A stretch of DNA of 7,773 nucleotides from positions 1-7,773 of the forward strand of contig CATPBY010000464.1 of NCBI GenBank assembly GCA_955652845.1. Reading direction: 5' to 3'. Shown in pieces: positions 1-6,010 of this stretch. The position numbers and the translations under genes were made by a program. The stretch comes from an uncultured Terriglobales bacterium. GTDB taxonomy: Bacteria; Acidobacteriota; Terriglobia; Terriglobales; Acidobacteriaceae. Within the stretch, counting starts at the first letter, position 1. Each line of letters begins with the position of its first letter. Under the pieces are notes generated by a model. It ran no database searches. It had not been told where the DNA came from and saw nothing but the letters and a program-made list of their open reading frames with translations.

Positions 1-2
1 GC

Positions 3-785
3 CTGATCCAGGCGGAAATCGAACAAGACGACCTGCGGCCTCACGCTAAGTCCAGCGTAATCGGCGCGACACCCCAAGGGGCGGGGGATCCGGAGTCTGC
101 GGCGCGAGCTGTCCGCGAGATGTTCACCGCGATTGCGCCCCGCTACGATCTGCTCAACCACATACTTTCTTTCAACGTAGACCGTTTGTGGTGGCGAAGG
201 ACCGCGCGAAGCTTTTCTCATCTCCTGTCGCGGCCTGGCACGCGAGTTCTGGACCTGTGCTGTGGCACCGGAGACATGACGTTTGCTTTGCACCGTGAGG
301 GCGGAGAAGCGCCGGAGATTACGGGAGCTGATTTTTCTCATGCCATGCTGCAGCGCGCGAGCGCGAAATGGGCTGGCACTTCACTCCGCTGGGTGGAAGC
401 CGATGCGCTGCGCCTGCCTTTTCCCGACGCGAATTTCGATCTGCTGACGGCCGCATTCGGCTTCCGCAATCTGGCAGACTACGACGCCGGATTACGCGAG
501 ATCGCGCGCGTGCTGGGCCCGGAAGGCGAGTGCGGGATCCTGGACTTTGGAGAGCCCAGCGGTATGATTGGCGGACTCTACCGAATTTATTTCAAACATG
601 TACTGCCAAAAGTGGGCGCGTTGGTTTCAGGCGTAACCGGGCCTTATTCATACCTGCCCGCGTCGGTGGAGCGCTTTCCCGAACCCGCGGAAATGCTGGA
701 CCGCATGCAGCGGGCAGGTTTCCGAGAAGTTTCCTGGGAACCTTATACTTTCGGAATCGCCGGACTGTACCGGGGAAAAAAATAG
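3..785 (+). CDS. ubiE/menG: Demethylmenaquinone methyltransferase (UbiE/MenG), 5' end open at window edge
   Basis: SAM-dependent C-methyltransferase that converts demethylmenaquinone to menaquinone, the last step of menaquinone synthesis (also a ubiquinone step in organisms that make it). Counting from the ATG at 120, the sequence shows the family opening APRYDLLNH, SAM motif I VLDLCCGTGD (residues about 43-52), the post-I acidic GADFSHAM, the segment DLLTAAFGFRNLADY, then RVLGPEGECGILDFGEPSG, and a C-terminal YSYLPASVERFPEP with AGFREV. The family normally starts well before APRYDLLNH. The frame is open from base 3 to 119 and encodes ATPQGAGDPESAARAVREMF, which looks like the usual family N-terminus. 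No ATG, GTG or TTG lies in that stretch, so the real start is probably left of the window (or a rare CTG at 3 or 33), and the ATG at 120 is probably internal. It is convergent with the anti-sigma gene, 68 bases away. Function is very likely; the start is unknown. Confidence 0.93.
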   Translation: MIQAEIEQDDLRPHAKSSVIGATPQGAGDPESAARAVREMFTAIAPRYDLLNHILSFNVDRLWWRRTARSFSHLLSRPGTRVLDLCCGTGDMTFALHREGGEAPEITGADFSHAMLQRASAKWAGTSLRWVEADALRLPFPDANFDLLTAAFGFRNLADYDAGLREIARVLGPEGECGILDFGEPSGMIGGLYRIYFKHVLPKVGALVSGVTGPYSYLPASVERFPEPAEMLDRMQRAGFREVSWEPYTFGIAGLYRGKK

Positions 786-853
786 CCAGCAGCGGGTGGA
801 ACCGCCGCCGCAATGTGGTTCGGATGAGAAGGCTGTTGTCGCAGACTTCCGCT

Positions 854-1609
854 TTATGATCTGGCGGCGTCTTTCAGCAAATCGGCCAGCTTCTGAATGT
901 CCTCTGCGCTGGCGTCGCCGATCACGAAATAACGCAGCCCGTTTGCACTCCACGATTGAGCATTGAACGATAAGCGCCTGCGCGGCCCCGAATCCGCTCG
1001 AAATGCAGGATTGACTGCTCCGTCCTGGAAAATAAATGCTGAAATGTTGTGCTTGCGTACCTGATAAATCAGTTCTGCTCCGGGGGCCTGCTCCAGATAG
1101 ACGACGCGCCCGCCCAGCAGCGTGAACTCTGACTTCGACAATTCGGGTAAATTGAAGGTGAAGGGGATTTTTCCCTGAAACCAGGGCTTTACGGTGTGAC
1201 GGTCGGTAGAAACGACGTCCACCGGGTTGGTGCTGGCAAGCGTGGACACGTGCAAGTCAGCGATCTCACTGAAGGCGTGCTGGCGTTCCAGTCGCTGGTG
1301 GCCAATATAGTTTGCCAGCATTCCCGCAAACAGCAACACCGCGATCACCGACGCGGCGGTCAGCCACGCTCGAGCCGGGGAGAAGCCTGGTCTCACCGCA
1401 ACCTGCCGTTGCAAACGAGCGCGGAACTCTGCACTTGGCTGATAGCGCCTGCCTGCGATCTGTACGGCTCGTCTAAGGTGCACACGGCTTAAGACGTCAG
1501 CCGCGCAAGCAGGACAATTTCGAACGTGCAGCTCCACCGACTTCGTTTCAACAGTGCAGAGTTCGCCGTCAAGATAATTGTCAAGCTTGGCCGTGAAGTC
1601 GTCTGCCAT
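854..1609 (-). CDS. Membrane-spanning zinc-finger anti-sigma factor
   Basis: A 251-residue protein that probably holds the adjacent ECF sigma factor inactive at the membrane until a signal arrives. N-terminal residues 1-45 resemble the anti-sigma zinc finger: YLDGEL, then H28-x3-C32-x2-C35. A single hydrophobic segment lies at about 81-103. The remaining C-terminal part should sit outside the membrane. It carries TDRHTVKPWFQGK (about 135-147), GGRVVYLEQAPGAELIYQV and a late SANGLRYFVIGDAS, a pattern I recognise from many proteobacterial and acidobacterial anti-sigma factors. The ATG directly follows the sigma-factor stop codon with no gap and has a strong GGAGG, so translation is probably coupled and stoichiometry controlled. 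The usual first zinc ligand (Cys or His about 25 residues before H28) is absent; C18 is the only nearby Cys. The signal it senses cannot be read from the sequence. Confidence 0.85.
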   Translation of the reverse strand: MADDFTAKLDNYLDGELCTVETKSVELHVRNCPACAADVLSRVHLRRAVQIAGRRYQPSAEFRARLQRQVAVRPGFSPARAWLTAASVIAVLLFAGMLANYIGHQRLERQHAFSEIADLHVSTLASTNPVDVVSTDRHTVKPWFQGKIPFTFNLPELSKSEFTLLGGRVVYLEQAPGAELIYQVRKHNISAFIFQDGAVNPAFRADSGPRRRLSFNAQSWSANGLRYFVIGDASAEDIQKLADLLKDAARS

Positions 1610-2146
1610 CTATCCTCCCTGCAGTTTTTGGCGCAGCTTCTCGCGTAGCGCCTTTCGGGCCCGGGATAGGCGAGACATCACTGTGCCGATTGGAATGGTA
1701 AGCGCCTCCCCGATTTCCTGATAGGACATCTCCTCCACCTCGCACAGCAGCAGCACCTCGCGGAAATAAAGCGGCAGAGTCCCAATGGCGCTCTGCAGAA
1801 GCTGCTGCTGGGAACGTTCGATGAAGATCGTTTCCGGCGTATCCGGACCTGCCGGGAGTTCGGGAGCGTCCTCAGTGTCCAGGGGCACAGTTGCGGTGGC
1901 TTTCAGTCCGGTACGTGAAGTGAGAAATGTGTTCCGCAAAATGCGATAGATCCACGCCCGGAAATTGGTGCCAGGCTGAAATGAAGAAAATCCCTTCAGC
2001 GCCTTGACATAGGTTTCCTGCACCAGATCTTCGGCTTCGCTGCGATTTTGGGTCAACCAATGAGCGAAGTTAAAGAGCTGGTCAAACAGGGGCATAGCCA
2101 GTTCTTCAAACGTCGACGCATTCAAGCGCTCGTCCGCCACCTCCAT
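1610..2146 (-). CDS. ECF-family RNA polymerase sigma factor (sigma-70 group 4)
   Basis: A two-domain extracytoplasmic-function sigma factor of 178 residues from the ATG used here. Region 2 (about 16-81) has the hallmark SEAEDLVQETYVKAL and FRAWIYRILRNTF. Region 4 (about 114-168) has LPLYFREVLLLCEVEEMSYQ and then the helix-turn-helix IGEALTIPIGTVMSRLSRAR. The linker between them is acidic and proline-rich. A longer reading from a TTG at 2158 adds four residues. Neither start has a clear Shine-Dalgarno sequence, and ATG is preferred as the commoner codon. A third in-frame ATG (2095-2093) would cut into region 2 and is less likely. The gene ends in TAG directly against the anti-sigma ATG, the classic sigma/anti-sigma pairing. 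Its regulon is unknown; the upstream isomerase and epimerase genes on the same strand are plausible targets. Confidence 0.92.
   Translation of the reverse strand: MEVADERLNASTFEELAMPLFDQLFNFAHWLTQNRSEAEDLVQETYVKALKGFSSFQPGTNFRAWIYRILRNTFLTSRTGLKATATVPLDTEDAPELPAGPDTPETIFIERSQQQLLQSAIGTLPLYFREVLLLCEVEEMSYQEIGEALTIPIGTVMSRLSRARKALREKLRQKLQGG
1613..1620 (-). promoter_or_regulatory. Ribosome binding site of the anti-sigma gene, inside the sigma gene
   Basis: Minus-strand AGGGAGGA lies in the last Gln-Gly-Gly codons of the sigma-factor gene, followed by TAG and then ATG with no spacer. It fixes the anti-sigma start at 1609 and implies coupled translation. Confidence 0.7.
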
Positions 2147-2235
2147 AGAGTAAACCAACGGTACGGCGATTTATTCCCAAGGTAATCCGCAATATTCTCG
2201 GGTGGAAGACTTTACCGGCGAGGAGGGCTGAAACG

Positions 2236-3324
2236 CTATGCCCCAGCCGATTGTTGCGCCGCTGTGGCCGCATCGGAGGCGAAACAGTCGGCAAACGCGT
2301 CCGCTATGTTGTAGCGGATTACGTTTTCATAGCTGTGACCGAGGAAGGTTTTCAAGCGCTCGGTATTCATGATGTATTCGCCCGTAATGTACGGCATGGC
2401 CTCAGGCGGGATGGCTGAAATCCCGGATTTCCACAAGAACTGCAAGACCAGATGAAAGGCGGCGCGCCCCGGCACGCGCACCAGTTTCGCATGGGCTATC
2501 TCCACGCATTGGGCGAAGGTAAGAGGCTCGCCGCGTCCAGCGACGTTCAGCACCGTCAGCCGCTGCGATTCCGGCTCTGTCTTGCGCAGGATGTGAGCAA
2601 TCAAGCGGGCAACATCGTCAACGTGAACAAATTGGATTCGATTGCTCAGATATTGATCTCCAAAAGGCAACATACAGGGAAGGCGCTTGCCTTGGCTGCG
2701 CATTTTGGCAGCCCGCTCGCCGCGGCCGTTCGGCGTACCTCGAAAAGTTCCGACCATGTAGTTGTCGACGCTGGCTCCAGCAAAAATGTGCGGGCGCATC
2801 ATATACGCGCTACAGCCTCGCAACGCCGGCGCTCTTTGCTGCACAACTCGGTCCGACTCCATTTTATGAATCGCGTAAGGCAAAGTGTGAGCAGCCAGTG
2901 CGAAGTCTTCGGTCACCGGGCCTGGCAACTGGGGTCCATAGGCAGCGACGCTGCTGGGAAAAATGAACTTCTGGACCACGCTTTCATCGCGATTGGCTTC
3001 AGTAACTGCCTCCATGACCCGCGCGGTTCCGGCCACATTGATCTGCCACATGCGATCCAGGTCAAGTACGCCCGTGCGAACTGGATCGAGCACAAACGCG
3101 AGGTGCATAACAGCTACGGCACGCGATTCCCTGAGCAATACGTATAGTGCTCGACATGATTCCTCCTGCCCAAGATCCAGACGTTCAAAGCGCAGGGAAG
3201 CATCACTCTTCGGCGGATTGAGGTCCACTCCGATCACGCTGAAGTCCGAGAAAAGCGGCAGCAGGCGGAGCCCGAGATTGCCGGAAATTCCGGTGACCAC
3301 CACGGTTGGTTTGTTGTCGGCCAT
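2236..3324 (-). CDS. NAD-dependent epimerase/dehydratase, extended SDR family
   Basis: A 362-residue protein with a Rossmann fold at the N-terminus. The dinucleotide loop is TGISGNLG (residues 11-18), and D34 at the end of strand 2 favours NAD over NADP. HLAF (74-77) and NVAG (96-99) match the family. The catalytic set is visible: S124/S125 in FPSSVAAYG and Y150-x3-K154 in PYAIHK. The length and the C-terminal substrate part fit nucleotide-sugar epimerases/dehydratases and related sugar or steroid-like SDRs, but the substrate cannot be named. The start ATG overlaps the stop of the upstream isomerase gene by one base (TAATG), with no good ribosome site of its own, so translation probably depends on termination of that gene. 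It is followed by an 89-base gap before the sigma-factor ATG. The tail after about residue 345 is Ala/Gln-rich and probably disordered. Confidence 0.85.
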   Translation of the reverse strand: MADNKPTVVVTGISGNLGLRLLPLFSDFSVIGVDLNPPKSDASLRFERLDLGQEESCRALYVLLRESRAVAVMHLAFVLDPVRTGVLDLDRMWQINVAGTARVMEAVTEANRDESVVQKFIFPSSVAAYGPQLPGPVTEDFALAAHTLPYAIHKMESDRVVQQRAPALRGCSAYMMRPHIFAGASVDNYMVGTFRGTPNGRGERAAKMRSQGKRLPCMLPFGDQYLSNRIQFVHVDDVARLIAHILRKTEPESQRLTVLNVAGRGEPLTFAQCVEIAHAKLVRVPGRAAFHLVLQFLWKSGISAIPPEAMPYITGEYIMNTERLKTFLGHSYENVIRYNIADAFADCFASDAATAAQQSAGA

Positions 3325-4433
3325 TATTTGGGCCCGGGTGCCGGAGGGGTGGCGGGGGCCTTGAAGTCTGGCCGCGGCATGTTCATTCGCGGGGGTATGT
3401 TCGTCCCCGGTCCGGCATTGGGAGTGCCAAAGTATTTTTCGTCGAGCGTAGCCTGGGACGATTGTTGCAACGCCTGCCGGGACTCCTGCAAACGTTGCGC
3501 TTTCAGCGTGTTCACAATTTCCTCGCGCGCTTTCTCCAGCGGGATTGTGTCCTTCTCCGTGACCTTGTAGACGAAATAACCGGTCGGGCTGGAAAGCAGC
3601 GGCGAAACCTCGTTGGCCTTGAGGTCCATGACCGAAGCCTGATCGGCCGGCAGACCGGTGCGCCTGACTTTACTCATTTTTGTGCTGGGCGCCTTGCCTT
3701 TTTGCCCGGCGGCCGCGAAAGCCTCGGCCTGCAGTTTATCGAAGTCTTCTCCAGCTGCTGCCCGAGCCTGCAGGGCTTTGGCTTCCTTGTTCATGGCGTC
3801 GTCCGCTTCCTGTTGACGCTTCTTGGTCTCCGCCTCCGATAACTTCAGTTTCGAGGGCTCCAGCAGCTTGCTTTGCGGAATATACAGGCGCTGCAGGTCA
3901 GCTTCTTCATGAACATCGATATGCTTGCGATAGTAGTCTTCAATGTCGGCATCCGGAACATGGGCTGCCTTCTCTTGCATATCCCGGTCGAGCAGCTCGG
4001 CCATGACGCTCGTTCTCTGCGCCTTCATGCGCTCCTCAAATTTTGGCCCCTTATCAAGGCCCATTTCGTGGGCTTTGTGCGCCATGGCGAGAAGCGAGGC
4101 GTAACGAGTGGCGAGCTGGCGGCGAGCACTCGGTGGCATGGTCGGGGCAACCGCATCTACCAGCTTTTCGAATTCGGCGCGCGTAACATTCGTCTTGCAG
4201 TCAGACGAGTTGGACTTCTCCGCGGCGGGATCGTCGCACATCCCCTGAATGGTGATGACAGGCGTCTCGGGCGTGACCGTCTCAGTCTCTGGCGCCTTAG
4301 AATCCGGATTTGATCCGAGAGCTGCGCCGCCCGCAGGAGCAGAACCCTGCGGAGATGCTGGCGGCGCGGAGTTTGCCGCTTGTCCCCAGCTGAGAGCGCC
4401 AAGCAGCAAACATACCAATCCACGATGAATCAT
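3324..4433 (-). CDS. Secreted SurA-like parvulin-type peptidyl-prolyl isomerase/chaperone
   Basis: A 369-residue exported protein. Residues 1-22 form a signal peptide (MIHR, hydrophobic LVCLLLGALSW, then QAANSA); no lipobox cysteine is seen. A Pro/Ala/Gly-rich stretch follows to about 58. Residues 60-175 are a helical SurA_N-like chaperone region with C66 and C79 as a possible disulfide. Residues about 178-295 resemble the PpiC/parvulin fold, opening with ADLQRLYIPQ and ending with VSPLLSSPTGYFVYKVTEKD, where the GY strand is typical. A charged helical insertion (about 190-228) enlarges the domain, and the usual GGDLG loop is not recognisable, so catalysis is uncertain and chaperone activity may dominate. 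The C-terminus is again Pro-rich (PPRMNMPRP, PAPGPK). The likely role is folding of envelope proteins in the periplasm. It is first in a minus-strand cluster with a GGAGG 10 bases before the ATG. Confidence 0.8.
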   Translation of the reverse strand: MIHRGLVCLLLGALSWGQAANSAPPASPQGSAPAGGAALGSNPDSKAPETETVTPETPVITIQGMCDDPAAEKSNSSDCKTNVTRAEFEKLVDAVAPTMPPSARRQLATRYASLLAMAHKAHEMGLDKGPKFEERMKAQRTSVMAELLDRDMQEKAAHVPDADIEDYYRKHIDVHEEADLQRLYIPQSKLLEPSKLKLSEAETKKRQQEADDAMNKEAKALQARAAAGEDFDKLQAEAFAAAGQKGKAPSTKMSKVRRTGLPADQASVMDLKANEVSPLLSSPTGYFVYKVTEKDTIPLEKAREEIVNTLKAQRLQESRQALQQSSQATLDEKYFGTPNAGPGTNIPPRMNMPRPDFKAPATPPAPGPK

Positions 4434-4443
4434 AAACTGAATG

Positions 4444-4448
4444 CCTCC
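4444..4448 (-). promoter_or_regulatory. Ribosome binding site of the SurA-like gene
   Basis: Minus-strand GGAGG, ten bases before the ATG whose first base is 4433. It supports that start, which is also the only one giving a complete signal peptide. Confidence 0.6.
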
Positions 4449-4473
4449 AGGGAAGATGGAAACGCCACAGAAA

Positions 4474-4482
4474 ATCCTAGCA
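4474..4482 (-). promoter_or_regulatory. Possible extended -10 promoter element for the minus-strand cluster
   Basis: On the minus strand TGCTAGGAT reads as TGn followed by TAGGAT, about 40 bases before the SurA-like ATG. No convincing -35 box lies 16-18 bases upstream, but an extended -10 can work without one. It is placed where a promoter is expected, in the divergent intergenic region. This is a pattern match only. Confidence 0.25.
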
Positions 4483-4542
4483 CAGTGGCAGCCGTCAGCT
4501 ATTGCTTATGGTAATGGCTATGCAGGATGCTTTGTTTGCAAC

Positions 4543-4572
4543 TTGGCGTAAACGTGCTGGCGCGGCGATAAT
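4543..4572 (+). promoter_or_regulatory. Candidate sigma-70-type promoter for the CDF gene
   Basis: TTGGCG (4543-4548), an 18-base spacer and GATAAT (4567-4572) resemble -35 and -10 boxes. Transcription would begin near 4579-4580, on top of the first possible ATG. Either the message is leaderless or translation starts at the in-frame ATG at 4615. The match is good at -10 and fair at -35, but has no experimental support. Confidence 0.4.
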
Positions 4573-4578
4573 GCCGCC

Positions 4579-6009
4579 ATGGCGCAAGCCCCGGCGGTCT
4601 ACAGTTCGGGCTCCATGCGAGCAGAGAAGCGGGCGGTCGCGGGCAGCTCAGACCTGCCCGCCATTGCCAAAACCTCGCTGAAGAAGGTAGTAGGATTTAC
4701 CACCCGCCGCCTGGGAATTCTCTCTGAAGCGGCACACTCCGCTCTCGATCTGATCGCTGCCACCATTACTTTTTTCTCGGTCCGCGTTTCCGACAAGCCT
4801 GCCGATGCCGACCACCAGTACGGGCACGGCAAGGTAGAGAATTTCTCAGCCTTTCTGGAGACTGGGCTGTTGCTGCTCACCTGCATCTGGATTGTGTACG
4901 AAGCGGTCATCCGGCTTTTCTTTCGCCGGGTGGAAATTGAACCCAGCATCGCCGCTTTCTCAGTCTTGTTCTTCTCCATGGGGGTGGACTTCTGGCGGTC
5001 GCGCGCTTTGGGGCGGATCGCGGCCAAATATGACAGCCAGGCGCTTGAGGCCGACGCGCTGCACTTCTCCACCGACATTTGGTCGAGCGGCGTGGTCGCG
5101 TTTGGCTTGCTTCTGGTGCGGCTGGGGCGAAAGTTCGGCGTTGAATGGCTGCGGGACGCTGATCCTATCGCGGCGCTCTTCGTGGCCGGAGTGGTGGTTT
5201 ACGTAAGCTGGAGACTCGCTCGCCGCACCATTGATGCGTTACTGGATGCGGCGCCTGCCGGTGTACGCAGCAAAATAATTTCTGCCGTTTCCAGAGTTGA
5301 CGGCCTGCTCGAAGTAGATCGCGTACGCATTCGACGGGCAGGCAACCGTTACTTTGCCGACCTCTCGATTGGCCTCTCGCGCAATGTTACTTTTCAACGT
5401 TCGGAACAAGTGGCCGACGCTGTGACCGACGCGGTGCATAATGTCCTGCCCGACGCGGATGTCGTGGTGCACTCGGTACCGCGGGCGCTGAATACGGAAA
5501 ATATTTTTGACCGCGTACGGGCGGTGGCCACGCGCAATAACTTCAACGTACACGATGTCAGCGTGCAGAACTTAAGGGGACATTTGCATGTTGAGCAGCA
5601 TCTCGAGCTAGACGAGCGCTTGAGCCTGAAGGAGGCTCATGACCGGGTCACGCTCCTCGAATCCGAGATTCGCCACGACGTGCCGGAAATCTCCTCCATC
5701 CTGACACATATTGAAAGCGAGCCCGCAACCATCGAGCCTGGCGACGAGATGGTACGCGATGCCAGGCTGGAGAAGCGCTTAAAGGTCATAGCCGGCGAGT
5801 TTCCGGAGATCCTCGACATGCATGACATCCAGATCAAACGCGTGCGCGGACGCCTCTACGTTTCCTGCCACTGCACCATGTCCGACGATCTGCCGCTGAC
5901 CCGCGTCCACGATATTTCGACGCAACTGGAAATACGATTCAAGCAGGAAGCCCCAGAGCTGTTCCGGGTGCTGATCCACCCTGAGCCGCGAACCGATAAC
6001 AGGAGATGA
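4579..6009 (+). CDS. Cation diffusion facilitator (CDF) metal efflux transporter with three C-terminal ZT_dimer-like domains
   Basis: A proton-coupled exporter of divalent metal, 476 residues. The membrane part (about 25-215) holds the metal site H53-x3-D57 in TM2 and H162-x3-D166 in TM5, the HD-HD pattern typical of Zn-type CDFs. The family signatures LGILSEAAHSALD and YGHGKVENFSA (81-91) are present. The cytoplasmic part is unusually long: three tandem repeats of about 75 residues at roughly 229-301, 305-382 and 394-472, where most CDFs have one. Repeats 2 and 3 share HD(V/I), RG-x-L-x-V and a later HD. TM1 (about 25-42) carries D25, K31, K35, K36, R43 and R44, odd for a membrane helix. The start is ambiguous: the ATG at 4579 has no Shine-Dalgarno and may coincide with the transcript start, while M13 (4615) begins MRAEKR, closer to the family N-terminus. 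The stop is one base before the OsmC-like ATG. Confidence 0.9.
   Translation: MAQAPAVYSSGSMRAEKRAVAGSSDLPAIAKTSLKKVVGFTTRRLGILSEAAHSALDLIAATITFFSVRVSDKPADADHQYGHGKVENFSAFLETGLLLLTCIWIVYEAVIRLFFRRVEIEPSIAAFSVLFFSMGVDFWRSRALGRIAAKYDSQALEADALHFSTDIWSSGVVAFGLLLVRLGRKFGVEWLRDADPIAALFVAGVVVYVSWRLARRTIDALLDAAPAGVRSKIISAVSRVDGLLEVDRVRIRRAGNRYFADLSIGLSRNVTFQRSEQVADAVTDAVHNVLPDADVVVHSVPRALNTENIFDRVRAVATRNNFNVHDVSVQNLRGHLHVEQHLELDERLSLKEAHDRVTLLESEIRHDVPEISSILTHIESEPATIEPGDEMVRDARLEKRLKVIAGEFPEILDMHDIQIKRVRGRLYVSCHCTMSDDLPLTRVHDISTQLEIRFKQEAPELFRVLIHPEPRTDNRR
6001..6005 (+). promoter_or_regulatory. Ribosome binding site of the OsmC-family gene, inside the end of the CDF gene
   Basis: AGGAG lies in the last two Arg codons of the CDF gene, five bases before the ATG at 6011. 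Ribosomes finishing the CDF gene stop at 6007-6009, directly beside this site, which favours coupled translation and fixes the downstream start. Confidence 0.7.
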
Positions 6010-6010
6010 C

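Noticed and set aside
799..821. GAACC/GGTTC inverted repeat between the convergent ubiE and anti-sigma genes
   Set aside because: Only five pairs around a 13-base loop and no T-run; too weak to call a terminator.
368..859. 163-residue plus-strand reading frame overlapping ubiE
   Set aside because: Arg-rich shadow of a well-recognised methyltransferase in another frame, with no family features.
2452..3147. 231-residue plus-strand reading frame opposite the epimerase gene
   Set aside because: Antisense to a gene with clear SDR motifs; the composition looks like a shadow frame.
3306..3842. 178-residue plus-strand reading frame opposite the SurA-like gene
   Set aside because: Antisense shadow; the minus-strand protein has a signal peptide, a ribosome site and domain features.
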